64,000 nt of DNA from Piscicola geometra (GCA_943735955.1 OX030962.1:3254739-3318738), one strand, 5' to 3'. Positions 23,401 through 32,287 are shown, counted from the stretch's first letter. Notes: generated by a model not told the origin, from the letters alone. Made by a program: numbers and translations.

Positions 23401-24684
23401 TTCCTAATGAACTGAACTAAAAGTTACACCCTATAACTTATTTACAAATAAATTAACTTTTATCTCTACTGGACCCAGTCTGATTGTCTCTCTCATCTGG
23501 CACTGATTCAACTTTTCGGGCTTTCATGCTTTTCAAAATTATGTGTTGAATCTATAGCCAATTTAAAATTAGTAATTTGCAAATGAACAGACTTTTTCTT
23601 AAAGCTGTAGGGCTTTTCTCAACTTCAAAATATAAAGTTTATTTTAGGGAGTTAGAACAACGCAGGTCTTTTCAAAAAAGAAAAAATATTATAATATTTA
23701 ATTAATATATTACCTTAATGAATAAGTCAAATAATTCAATAAAATATTTTAGTTAATTAATAAAACCAATACAATTCATATTTACTTTTATTTTATTTAT
23801 TTTATTTATAGCTAACTTAAATAGCTTTGATTGGATGTATTTCTATTTGTAAAACAATAAATCCTATCAACCCCTTTTTGAGTAGGGTTGATAGGATGTA
23901 CATTCGAAGATGTAGTGAAGAATTAAACAACGCGCGTCGCGACACACCCGGATGAAGTAAACAGCGCTTAAAACGCATCGGATGAACGGATGAGTGCATC
24001 GGATAAATTAAACAATGTGCCCGTACATACATACATTCATACATACATACAAGACAGTTCTTTATATTTATTAATTATCTATATGTATTCATGTTTTTCT
24101 ATTACAGAGCAAACGACAAAATAGCAAGTCAGCGCAGTGAATATGAGTCGGAAATAGACGCCCTCAAGGTTCGTTTCTTCTCATTTCTCGATTACACTCA
24201 ACAACCCTCAACATACTGACCAACTTCTACACACCTCAACATACTGACCAACCTCTACACCACACTTCAACATACTGACCAACTTCTACACCACACTTCA
24301 ACATACCGACCAACCTCTACACCACACTTCAACATACCGACCAACCTCTACACCACACCTCACCATACTGACTATACGGTCCAACCATCAGGTGACGGTG
24401 CGCAAAGCAGAACTGAAAGAAAAGAACCTGGTATGTTTGTTTGAGGGTGTGCTAGTGCTGATGTGTGCCTTTGTTGTGGTGGTGTGTGCCTTTGTTGTGG
24501 TGGTGTGTGCCTTTGTTGTGGTGGTGTGTGCCTTTGTTGTGCTGGTGTGTGCCTTTGTTTCTAGTGTGTTGGTTGCATTCACCTGGCATGCACTCACTTC
24601 TCCACACGCACGCAGATCACCGAGATTAAAGAACTGAACTGCATTTGTGAAGAGCTGCTCGCCAAGAAAACCGCCTCGAAATGA
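10022..24684 (+). CDS. TACC: TACC-family protein with giant SDP-repeat array; nine predicted exons
   Basis: Predicted exons: 10022-19708, 19842-20258, 20444-20511, 20808-20875, 21000-21092, 22400-22506, 24108-24168, 24392-24430, 24616-24684, about 3,535 residues in all. The N-terminal ~300 residues are acidic. An array of IDW-type motifs follows, then a QSLFTRFDPL box, then the C-terminal coiled coil ending ITEIKELNCICEELLAKKT. The last two are hallmarks of TACC proteins, which bind XMAP215/chTOG and act at centrosomes and spindle microtubules. All junctions use GT/AG, and phases agree at every junction except 20511/20808. Possible polyadenylation signals lie at 24779 and 24789. The in-frame frame is also open 30 bases upstream of the ATG, so an extra 5' exon is possible. 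I infer mitotic or centrosomal function from family only. Confidence 0.85.
10890..19010 (+). repeat. Coding macrosatellite, about 7.5 units of 1,053-1,089 bp, 22 SDP-like motifs
   Basis: Equivalent points recur at 11043, 12132, 13185, 14274, 15351, 16428, 17481 and 18558, giving unit lengths 1089, 1053, 1089, 1077, 1077, 1053 and 1077, all divisible by three. Each full unit encodes three related motifs: GSYKIDWEHFNEDSNP, ASCNIDWSNFDENSDP and GSYEIDWDQFNEDSNP, each preceded by APTK. There are 8 of the first, 7 of the second and 7 of the third. Units are almost identical apart from rare substitutions and a nested 12-bp minisatellite (cctccttccatc-like, encoding PPS plus I/N/T) that accounts for the length differences. 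The last unit stops after its first motif at about 19010. Confidence 0.95.
19842..20258 (+). CDS. TACC: TACC exon 2: QSL-FDPL box and start of coiled coil
   Basis: 139 codons, phase 0 at both ends, acceptor AG at 19840-19841, donor GAG/gtggtt. It begins TSRLAKQSLFTRFDPLIST, matching the QSLYxKFDPL signature that precedes the coiled coil in TACC proteins. A Thr/Ser/Ala/Pro low-complexity stretch follows, then LPKIVEVDHHELF, and it ends VEYERTLEEVEKERDE, the opening heptads of the TACC domain. Confidence 0.85.
20395..20425. repeat. (GAT)n microsatellite in TACC intron 2
   Basis: About ten gat triplets immediately upstream of the exon 3 acceptor. Confidence 0.9.
20444..20511 (+). CDS. TACC: TACC exon 3: coiled coil
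   Basis: Acceptor tttcaccgttcag, donor atg/gtaatg. It encodes ARSELKEAKLQEETLKDEKA and a little more, a heptad-rich helix. It ends with two bases over, which does not match the frame of the next exon by one base (see findings). Confidence 0.7.
20700..20770. repeat. (GT)n microsatellite in TACC intron 3
   Basis: Imperfect gt run about 40 bases before the exon 4 acceptor. Confidence 0.9.
20808..20875 (+). CDS. TACC: TACC exon 4: coiled coil
   Basis: Acceptor cccacatcacag, donor GAG/gtgttt. The helix reads KHEEERKKQNDVIIKLQEEK. The downstream side is phase 0. A (GT)n tract lies in the intron just upstream and a (GAT)n tract just downstream. Confidence 0.7.
20880..20998. repeat. (GAT/GAC)n microsatellite filling TACC intron 4
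   Basis: The whole 124-base intron between exons 4 and 5 is essentially gatgat repeats, with donor gtgttt and acceptor ggcag. Confidence 0.85.
21000..21092 (+). CDS. TACC: TACC exon 5: coiled coil
   Basis: 31 codons, phase 0 at both ends. AFADLHKRFLKAKDVIDAYI aligns with the LADLFRRYEKMKEV-type segment of the TACC domain. A second AG four bases downstream (21002-21003) would give the wrong phase, so 21000 is preferred. Confidence 0.8.
21176..22050 (-). mobile_element. Internally deleted LINE fragment inside TACC intron 5, antisense
   Basis: On the minus strand, 22047-21800 encodes WTDEDELQRLSHQCWATCHK, then near 21830-21690, across frame breaks, FIKTGKQMDCVEPYGPISLT and RAEFNARTM. These are the N-terminal part of a reverse transcriptase. 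This runs straight into a 165-residue stretch (21673-21179) ending in a retrotransposon C-terminus: LRSGHCPATSFYRRNILNED, then a CxxC...H...C knuckle (CELCG, PDHFWDC). The RT core, including the YXDD box, is missing, so the copy has a large internal deletion. It may be the same family as the 1-1440 fragment, but the two barely overlap. Confidence 0.7.
22400..22506 (+). CDS. TACC: TACC exon 6: coiled coil
   Basis: Acceptor gtgactcctgcag, donor ca/gtaagt. It encodes NEETLKACLATTHEELRKLN and then SKYADFKKHVDQLVLQ, aligning with the KNEEVLKKCAQ core of the TACC domain. It ends with two bases of a Gln codon that the next exon completes. Confidence 0.85.
22521..22649. repeat. (ACAT)n microsatellite, left part
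   Basis: Pure atac repeats, then aaat/aaac variants, in TACC intron 6. The tract resumes at 24023 on the other side of an inserted element. Confidence 0.9.
22650..24022. mobile_element. 1.37-kb non-autonomous terminal-inverted-repeat element in TACC intron 6
   Basis: The left end reads GGGCGCATTGTTTAGTT. The right end, read inward on the opposite strand, is GGGCACATTGTTTAATT. These are 14-bp inverted repeats with one mismatch. Both outer flanks are (ACAT)n, so the element split a microsatellite. No transposase is readable. An internal word attttagggagtta, followed by cgcaggtcttttc, recurs at about 32245 and, more diverged, at 36935. Superfamily undecided; a GGGC start with short repeats could be Harbinger-like. 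Confidence 0.6.
24023..24052. repeat. (ACAT)n microsatellite, right part
   Basis: tacatacatacattcatacatacat, the continuation of the tract at 22521-22649. Confidence 0.85.
24108..24168 (+). CDS. TACC: TACC exon 7: coiled coil
   Basis: Acceptor gtttttctattacag, donor AAG/gttcgt. ANDKIASQRSEYESEIDALK continues the helix in the same register, and the first base completes the split Gln codon. Confidence 0.85.
24195..24372. repeat. Minisatellite in TACC intron 7
   Basis: Roughly five copies of an approximately 28-bp unit containing accaacctctacaccacac, ending about 20 bases before the exon 8 acceptor. Confidence 0.85.
24392..24430 (+). CDS. TACC: TACC exon 8: 13-codon microexon-like coiled-coil exon
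   Basis: Encodes VTVRKAELKEKNL with acceptor ccaaccatcag and donor ctg/gtatgt, phase 0 on both sides. It is flanked on both sides by minisatellites (about 26 bp unit upstream, about 21 bp unit downstream). Confidence 0.8.
24453..24565. repeat. 21-bp minisatellite in TACC intron 8
   Basis: About five copies of gtgtgcctttgttgtggtg-like units. Confidence 0.9.
24616..24684 (+). CDS. TACC: TACC exon 9: C-terminus
   Basis: Encodes ITEIKELNCICEELLAKKT, then ASK and TGA. The EELxxICxELLAK pattern is the terminal signature of TACC proteins. Acceptor cacacgcacgcag. Confidence 0.88.
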   Translation: MTEIKELNCICEELLAKKTASK

Positions 24685-25195
24685 AACTTAAATGCTGAAT
24701 ACTATCGTCTTTTTATTTTAATTTAAAGTCCGTTCGTTTAATGGCATTCACTGTTTTTTCAAGTTCAACTTTTGTGAGAATAAAAGACAATAAATAATAA
24801 GATAAGAACATAAAAGCAATATCACTTGTGCGCTCGGCAATCACTCAATTAAATGACACTCACTGTTTTTTCAAGTTCAACTTTTGCGATAATAAAAGAC
24901 AATCACTCAATTCAATTAAATAGTCGTTCAGACGGATTATTCGAGGTCCTTAGTCCCACAGGAGTTGATGATGACGAACGGCCAAGAATGATGAAGTCGC
25001 GTCTTGCCTGTGTGGAGATGGGAAGGAGGTCTGAAGAAGTCCATCGAGAATGAATCTGATGTAAATATCTCAAATAATTTTCATAAATAAATTATATTAA
25101 ACAGGTTAATCGTGGAAAAATCAAATGTTCAAAATATTAAAATGGAGTTTTAATTAAAGCGTTTTATAAATGACTACATAATCAAAACCGATTAC
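24685..25195. other. TACC 3' region and intergenic sequence
   Basis: AATAAA-type polyadenylation signals at 24779 and 24789. A segment around 24730-24800 (attcactgttttttcaagttcaac) is repeated at 24852-24910. No gene. Confidence 0.5.
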
Positions 25196-25583
25196 ATATA
25201 CTGTATATAGTCTATGGAAAATATACTGTATATAGTCTATGGAAAATATACTGTATATAGTCTATGGAAAATATACTGTATATAGTCTATGGAAAATATA
25301 CTGTATATAGTCTATGGAAAATATACTGTATATAGTCTATGGAAAATATACTGTATATAGTCTATGGAAAATATACTTCATATAGTCTATGGAAAATATA
25401 CTGTATATAGTCTATGGAAAATATACTGTATATAGTCTATGGAAAATATACTGTATATAGTCTATGGAAAATATACTGTATATAGTCTATGGAAAATATA
25501 CTTTATATAGTCTATGGAAAATATACTGAATATAGTCTATGGAAAATATACTGTATATAGTCTATGGAAAATATACTGTATAT
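25195..25583. repeat. 25-bp satellite array, left arm
   Basis: About 15 copies of a 25-bp unit (ctgtatatagtctatggaaa plus atata), nearly identical. The array is split by a transposon and continues at 27416. Confidence 0.95.
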
Positions 25584-25584
25584 T

Positions 25585-27415
25585 AGGGTGCTTCCAAAAA
25601 ATGAAAGTATCAGGATCGTGTTCGCCAACCCTGCATTACATGATGCTAGTTAGAAAAAGGCTGTAAAAAAAAAATTGGTGGAAAATAATAATATTTAGGA
25701 CATGCTCAACGCTTTCAAAGTTTTCAATATTTGTGTCAAAACCTGCGATCGCGAGTTAAAACCTGTAGAACACATCTATGACAGTTGTAGATACTTTATT
25801 AACTGAAAATTTATCCAGCGTCAAAATCAAAATTATCAGTATTAATATTCAATAGTCATCAAAAGTCATTCAAAAGTCCTAACGTTTATGTTCTTTGGGA
25901 ACTAACTGTAACTTGGCATCAACTGCTGATGACTTAGTCGGTGCCGAAAACTTTTTTCTATGGTCCTCGACGACTTGAAAGAGATATTGCTTCTGTTCTT
26001 CATTGCGTGTCGAACTCGTGTTGAACTCTTGAATCAACGCAACCCCACGTTCAGCCAAGTCATTGACAACTTTGACAGATTGCACAAGTCGTTTGCTTTC
26101 TTGATACTCTGATTGAGATTTCCACTCACTGGGATCGACCTGCAAGAAGTCCTGGGATATGCCAAGAATCGTGAAGAAATAGTTAGTGCTCTTTGTAACA
26201 AAGTTGTGAAGTTTCTTAGTAGTTGGATTCTCAAATGGCTGAATTCGTTTTAGAGGCTCATCTGAGCCTTCAACTTCTTGGAGTGCCACTACCATCAAGC
26301 GCTTCTCCTCTATAGTGACAGCATCATCAAAGAAGCCAAAGGCAATAAGTGTTTCAGAGAGATACCAAAGGTGTCGCTCAAAGGCTGTAGTGGCAGCCTT
26401 GGCAATTTCAGTATTTGGATATTCAGATAAAGCACATAACAGTGCAAGGTCTTGTCGTGGAGCACAGTTTGCAGCTGGACTTTCAAACCAGTATTTCAGA
26501 TATACTTTAGTGATGAACAAACTTACTTCTTGCAGGTGATGCCATATTTTCTGACCATAGGAAAGACCTCTAGATTTTCGACAGCTGGCGCCTGCGTCTA
26601 GTGGATCGTATTGTTTGCGAAATAACAACATCTTTATGGAATAAATGGCCCTCGCCATCCATCGAGCTCTGTGAATAGCACCAGGGTACCGAAACCGTAT
26701 TCCACGTTCAGGTGTGCCTCCTAAGAAAATGATAGACAGTTCAAGCAATTCACAGTAGTCGTCACGAGGTTGAAATTTATTCAGCTGAGACTGTGCAAAC
26801 TTTATGACATCATCCTTCCAAGGAGCTATCATACTTGCTAAAGTGTTATCTTCAACTGCTGTACAAAATAACTTCTGGTCAATACGGGGCCAACAAATTT
26901 TGAAATGACCAAACAACTCCATGTTAGGAGACCTTGAGACGTCATGAACGCTGAAAACCTTTTCAAGAATAATTTCGGAGATGTGGTGACGACAGGCCAA
27001 ATTGATTAACTGTCGACCAAGCTCTGTTTCCAGACGAATACAAGTGCCACCTTTTGTTTCAGCATTTGAAGGCGTTGTATCAAAGCAGAGACCCTTGATC
27101 CTGTCTCGCAAGCCCAATTCATCAATAGTTTGTGTGATTGCTTGTGACATTGAAGCCGCCGTGCCATCTTGGAGCTTAGGGACAGCTAACAATTTTACCA
27201 CATCCTGTCCAGAAACCAGAATTGGAAGTCGATCGACTTTAACCCGTAAAATAGTAAAAACGTGTATTTTGAAACGTGTTGAGCATGTTCTAAATATTAA
27301 TTTAATTATTAAATATTTTGGCTATTGAGTTTTTATGTGAGACATCATCAAATGATGGGTTGGTCGATAATGAATACCTAATTTAAAAATTTAGCATTAT
27401 GGATGGAAGCACCCT
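25585..27415 (-). mobile_element. 1.83-kb DNA transposon of an unassigned family, inserted in the 25-bp satellite
   Basis: The ends are a perfect 12-bp inverted repeat, AGGGTGCTTCCA (25585) and its complement at 27404-27415. ACTGTATAT occurs on both outer sides (25575-25583 and 27416-27424), consistent with an 8- to 9-bp target duplication, although the satellite context makes this less certain. It carries one long minus-strand coding region. The coding start lies only about 100 bases from the right end and has no ATG, so this copy probably has lost its 5' part. Confidence 0.8.
25879..27290 (-). CDS. Transposon-encoded protein with CFDTT...CRHHI motif, 5'-truncated
   Basis: At least 440 residues without a stop. 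The frame stays open upstream (LPILVSGQDVVKLLAVPKL) to about 27290 with no ATG, so the true N-terminus is missing. Key motifs: LCFDTTPSNAETKGGTCIRLE-like block, then LACRHHISEIILEKVF, FRYPGAIHRARWMARAIY, and a Lys-rich tail. I know this pattern from long uncharacterised proteins repeated in many invertebrate genomes. The D-x-T-x-S-N and RHHI blocks suggest a transposase with an RNase H-like fold, but I cannot assign a superfamily. Apart from the missing start it is intact, which suggests a fairly recent copy. Confidence 0.7.
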
Positions 27416-27615
27416 ACTGTATATAGTCTATGGAAAATATACTGTATATAGTCTATGGAAAATATACTGTTATATAGTCTATGGAAAATATACTGTTATA
27501 TAGTCTATGGAAAATATACTGTATATAGTCTATGGAAAATATACTGTATATAGTCTATGGAAAATATACTGTATATAGTCTATTGAAAATATACTGTATA
27601 TAGTCTATATACGAT
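27416..27615. repeat. 25-bp satellite array, right arm
   Basis: About eight copies of the same unit as 25195-25583, with two copies carrying an extra T (tgttatatag). Confidence 0.95.
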
Positions 27616-28555
27616 ATAAACTATATAGAGTATATTGTATATAGACTTATCAACTTCTACAGTCTCATTCTAAATTCCATGTTAGGCAGCTATTCGTATT
27701 CCATTTTAGGCAACTATGACCATGCTACACACGTATGGTCATAACAGGCCAATCACTCAATTTTTTATTTTAAAATTTGCCCATAATTAAAACTGTATTG
27801 CATCATCTAAATAATATTTTTTTTTAAATTGAAAGTATATACCTTCGGAAGTTTAGAAAAAAATGCAAAATGTTATCTCCCAATATTTTATTAATTCTTC
27901 TAGAAATCAGTTATTCAAGTATTCTAATTGAATGAGACAACTTTTAGAAATAAAAATTGTGTTAATTTTTAAAACGCATAACTGTAAATAAGCTCGTTCC
28001 CTCTTTGGAACCGGTTCATTTTGAGCAACATCTTGAAGAATTATTGCTCTAGAGTTTCACCTTAGGTAAGACTTAAAAATTAATGAAAGGAATCCATCGA
28101 AATGCTTTTCCCAATTCATATAAAAACTGCAGATCGTAGCACCGTTTGATGTTTTTACATTTTCCTTTTACATTTCTTTGTTGAAAGTCTTTTTTAAAGA
28201 TTTGATTAGTTTTCACTAAGTTCTTTAATAAAGTCATGGGATAAGTTAGAAGAAGTTGTCTTTCCACTAAGAGTTTGTTGATTGAATGCCTTAGGATTAA
28301 ATATAATGCATGATGTTGAAAGTAAAAAAACTTGTTTTACTCTTTTTTTTCTTCTTATGTTTGAGTTCACATAACTAGACAAGGTATCAACCTAATGGCT
28401 GGATAATTTAAATTATTTCTTATGCAATTGAGCTATGAGACTACGTTTAAAGATCGTTTCGTTTTTTTACAGCCTCTCCTTAAATTCTATAATATAAATT
28501 TTGTGATTATTCTTGTATTTATTTAACTTATGCTTTAATTTAAGCTATTCAAATA
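27616..28555. other. AT-rich intergenic sequence
   Basis: No gene seen. The segment 27650-28060 resembles 35640-36110 (shared words such as caactatgaccatgctacac versus caactataaccattctacat, then ggttcattttgagcaacatct versus ggttcatcttgagcaacctct), i.e. two copies of an old dispersed repeat. Confidence 0.6.
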
Positions 28556-28740
28556 TAATAATAATAATAAATGACGAGCATTATTATAGTGGTGAATAAC
28601 CCGAACGGGCTTCCAGGCCACTTAGGCTGCATATTTTAATTTGCGCCTTTGGGTTACTAGGGCATTGGTTGCACTTGAACCTAGGACCTTTCATTGTTGG
28701 TCAAGCCAAGAGTCGTTACCGACTCGGCTACCCGTTCACC
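28556..28740 (-). mobile_element. SINE-A, tRNA-headed, copy 1
   Basis: Minus strand: the head begins at 28740 with an A-box TAGCCGAGTCGG and a B-box GGTTCAAGTGC. A body follows (GCCTAAGTGGCCTGGAAGCC), and it ends in a gctcgtcattt tail and (ATT)n. A second copy lies at 53857-54008 and a tail fragment at 61094. Confidence 0.82.
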
Positions 28741-29388
28741 TCATCTATATCTATATTCTTAAAAAATGAAACGAAAGCTTTTAATTTAATAAACTCAGCT
28801 CCTCCTCTGAAAGTTTCGCTTTTTTAGATTGGAAATACTGACTTATAATTCACCAAAAACGCACTTGGATACCACCACATTTTCATTAAAATGCCTGTTG
28901 ATATTCATATGTATATATCTACTTTCTTTGCACACCAAATGACTATTTGGATGACAATCAACCGATTCAAGATTAAAGGAAGCTCGAATCTCAATCTATA
29001 TAGGGAGTTGAGGTGTTGCTGGAAGATAATGTGGGTATTTTGATACTTTATTAAGTCACATTGACGCCTATGACGTCATGATGCAAATTGATCTTCTTGT
29101 GATCTTTCTTAAAGTTAAAGTTACATTGTACTGATTTATCGAAAATCTTATAAAATTTCAATTAAAATAAAAAAAGTTAAATGTATTTAAAATATTGTGT
29201 AGCTGCAATAAATGCATAAAGGATCTCATTTGCATCTAACATCCTGACAGACCTTCAAAGACATGCAAATCAAACAACACGTTGAATGCAGACATTTGTA
29301 CTAACGACATAAAATTCTAATAGATCACACCTTACTTTCCTTGTACACAAACACACAAACACACACGCACACATACCTTTGTCGCTCA
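28741..29388. other. Intergenic sequence upstream of the PCGF-like gene
   Basis: No gene seen. A short (CACA)n tract lies at 29347-29372. Confidence 0.5.
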
Positions 29389-29398
29389 CCTATATAAG
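29389..29398 (+). promoter_or_regulatory. Possible TATA box
   Basis: cctatataag, about 40 bases before the 50-bp minisatellite and 1.35 kb before the first recognised PCGF-like exon. Position alone makes it a candidate promoter; nothing else supports it. Confidence 0.25.
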
Positions 29399-29447
29399 CA
29401 TCACTTAATCTTCCTTTAAGCATCGCAAACTTTTTGAATACTTTGTC

Positions 29448-30478
29448 AACTCATTCTTGTTTGTCAACTCATTCTTGTTTGCAACATTCTTGTTTGCAAC
29501 TCATTCTTGTTTGTCAACTCATTCTTGTTTGCAACATTCTTGTTTGCAACTCATTCTTGTTTGTCAACTCATTCTTGTTTGCAACATTCTTGTTTGCAAC
29601 TCATTCTTGTTTGTCAACTCATTCTTGTTTGCAACATTCTTGTTTGCAACTCATTCTTGTTTGTCAACTCATTCTTGTTTGCAACTCATTCTTGTTTGCA
29701 ACATTCTTGTTTGCAACTCATTCTTGTTTGTCAACTCATTCTTGTTTGCAACATTCTTGTCTGCAACTCATTCTTGTTTGTCAACTCATTCTTGTTTGCA
29801 ACATTCTTGTTTGCAACTCATTCTTGTTTGTCAACTCATTCTTGTTTGCAACATTCTTGTTTGCAACTCATTCTTGTTTGTCGACTCATTCTTGTTTGCA
29901 ACATTCTTGTTTGCAACTCATTCTTGTTTGTCAACTCATTCTTGTTTGCAACATTCTTGTTTGCAACTCATTCTTGTTTGTCAACTCATTCTTGTTTGCA
30001 ACTCATTCTTGTTTGCAACTCATTCTTGTTTGTCAACTCATTCTTGTTTGCAACATTCTTGTTTGCAACTCATTCTTGTTTGTCAACTCATTCTTGTTTG
30101 CAACATTCTTGTTTGCAACTCATTCTTGTTTGTCAACTCATTCTTGTTTGCAACATTCTTGTCTGCAACTCATTCTTGTTTGTCAACTCATTCTTGTTTG
30201 CAACATTCTTGTTTGCAACTCATTCTTGTTTGTCAACTCATTCTTGTTTGCAACATTCTTGTTTGCAACTCATTCTTGTTTGTCAACTCATTCTTGTTTG
30301 CAACATTCTTGTTTGCAACTCATTCTTGTTTGTCAACTCATTCTTGTTTGCAACTCATTCTTGTTTGCAACTCATTCTTGTTTGTCAACTCATTCTTGTT
30401 TGCAACATTCTTGTCTGCAACTCATTCTTGTTTGTCAACTCATTCTTGTTTGCAACATTCTTGTCTGCAACATTCTTG
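29448..30478. repeat. 1-kb minisatellite with 50-bp higher-order unit
   Basis: Built from 18-, 15- and 17-base variants of (gt)caac(tc)attcttgttt, arranged mostly as an 18+15+17 = 50-bp unit repeated about 20 times. No stop codon occurs in any of the three plus frames, so three long overlapping open frames arise. They all spell the same peptide repeat (LILVCQLILVCN and its frame variants), so I do not call them genes. Confidence 0.93.
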
Positions 30479-30750
30479 CACTGAAGAAAGCTTTGAGCAG
30501 AAGGATTCCTCGAGAAGGGTCAGACTTGGAGGCTTTCTCTGTTACGCAATCTGCATTTAAAAGTATTCCGGACATGCACTTACAATACAAACATCCACAC
30601 AAATCCACTTGAAAGTGTCAACATTATATTATGATTCCATGTTTTCATCAACGATGTAACCTGCTAATTAAGCAACATTCCTTCCCTCAATTCAATCCTA
30701 CGTGCACAGCTTCATTACTTTTTCTATTATAAACAGGTCTTCACAGAGAT

Positions 30751-31541
30751 ATGCTGAAGGACTTGGAAACGTACGCCTGGCAGGACAGACAAACCTGGCC
30801 AAACAAGGAAGCGTATAAAGACACGTACAAAGAAACAGAAAAAGAGAGTTTCAAAGTGAAGGTGGCGTCACTGACGGCTCACGTGACATGTGTTTTGTGC
30901 AGTGGCTACTTGATCGACGCCACATGTGTCGTAAACTGTGGACACACACGTGAGTGGGTGGGCTGCAGGAAAGAGGTGGCCTGGTGTTGCCGAGAGTTGT
31001 GAATAGTCAAGACAAACAATGGATTTATATAATAATTTTAAAAAATACATTGACATGATAATAAAAATTATTCTTAACAATATATTTCTATGACACCTTG
31101 AAAGATTCTATAATATCAGAATAAAATGTGCTTGTAAGTCAACCAGCATCGTCCTGACCACACCAGTTTGTCGTTCGTGCATCCACCCCCACCTGCTCAC
31201 TGCCTCTTCCTGCCCTTCTTGTCACGAGCACTGTCGTCATGACAACCTGCTTGATGACGTCACCCTGCAGAACCTCGTCTACACCTCGCCTGGGCTCCTG
31301 AAGAGTGAGTTGAGGCAGTTGAGATGCTGTGAAGCTCACGCAAGATTTTTTCATTCCGGTAATCATGAAATAATAAATGCTTTCAGACGAACTGAAAAAG
31401 AGACAGAAATTCGAAAAGGATCACATTTTTCGAATGCCACCCCCTTCTCATGCACCACACTGCCTCCCCCTCACGCCCTCACTACACCACCACATGGCTT
31501 GTGTGTGTCTAATCTACAACCATGAGTGCGTAAAAAGTTGA
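30751..31541 (+). CDS. Polycomb-group RING finger (PCGF-like) protein, three exons, no RAWUL domain seen
   Basis: Predicted exons 30751-30949, 31167-31304 and 31387-31541, with phases that match. Exon 1 ends AHVTCVLCSGYLIDATCVV then NCGHT. Exon 2 continues LCRSCIHPHLL...SCPSCHEHC and ends LQNLVYTSPGLLK. Exon 3 starts NELKKRQKFEKDH. Together these match the PCGF/BMI1 pattern: RING CxxC-GYLIDAT-CxH-CxxC-CPxC, then LQxLVYxxxPGL, then KNEMKRRRDF. PCGF proteins pair with RING1 in PRC1 to ubiquitinate histone H2A. The first exon may extend upstream to the acceptor at 30736. After exon 3 the frame reads a short Pro/His-rich tail and stops; the usual C-terminal RAWUL domain was not found, so either exons are missed or the protein is short. 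Confidence 0.75.
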
Positions 31542-32284
31542 TTTTAAATTTCAAATTTACGCAGCAATGCGTCGCAGCATATAGTAACAATTGTGTAAAA
31601 AAAGAAGGAAAAAAGAAAACTAAACAAAAATAAAGTTCAGAAATTGTATCTTGTTTTTTAGATGAGGTTTTATGGCTGTCAGTGTTCACTGATAATCTGT
31701 AAAACTATTTGCTCAATTAAAAAAGATTAATACAATTATTGTGTTTGAAATTATTTTTATACTCTATAATACATACATGAGTATACATAAAGCAAGTTTT
31801 TTTGAAATTGAAAACCAAAATATAGAAAGACACAAAGTCTGTAGTCAAATTTGGATTAACCCATATACATATATTGGTAGTGGTCTAAAAACCGTTTTAT
31901 TTAACAAATTTATTTGAAAAGCGCTTTTGTTCACTTAGTAAAGGGCGCTATACAAAACATTAGTGATTGGGGATATTGATTCAGAAAAATCGCATTCTAA
32001 GAAGAAATGTGCAAAATCAAATGTGCATTTAACACATGCAGCGCGCTTTCGTTTGTGTGTAGTTAACCAACAACCGTCTTAAATGCACGTTTCTGCGGAT
32101 TGATGGGATAAAAAGCAGAAAAATGTGGAAAAAAATTAAAATTGTACAATTTATTTATTTATTTGCAAAAACCTTTAATATATTTTTTTCATTCTAAAAT
32201 TTACAAAAAAATGTAGAAAAATTTAGAAAAACGAGAAAAAAATTATTTTAGGGAGTTAAACCACGCAGATCTTTTGACCTCTAT
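31542..32284. other. Intergenic or downstream sequence
   Basis: No RAWUL-coding exon or other gene recognised. gggcgctatacaaaaca at 31947 resembles the tail of SINE-B. Confidence 0.45.
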
Positions 32285-32287
32285 AAT

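Noticed and set aside
25195..27615. Regular short repeats resembling a CRISPR array
   Set aside because: Units are directly contiguous 25-mers without unique spacers, in animal DNA with introns and SINEs; this is a satellite.
28556..28740. tRNA gene
   Set aside because: A- and B-box-like motifs are present but the sequence continues into a SINE body and (ATT)n tail, and copies recur elsewhere; no complete cloverleaf.
29434..30612. Three overlapping 325-392 codon plus-strand open frames
   Set aside because: They are produced by a 50-bp minisatellite without stop codons, start with non-ATG or arbitrary codons, and encode only the repeat.
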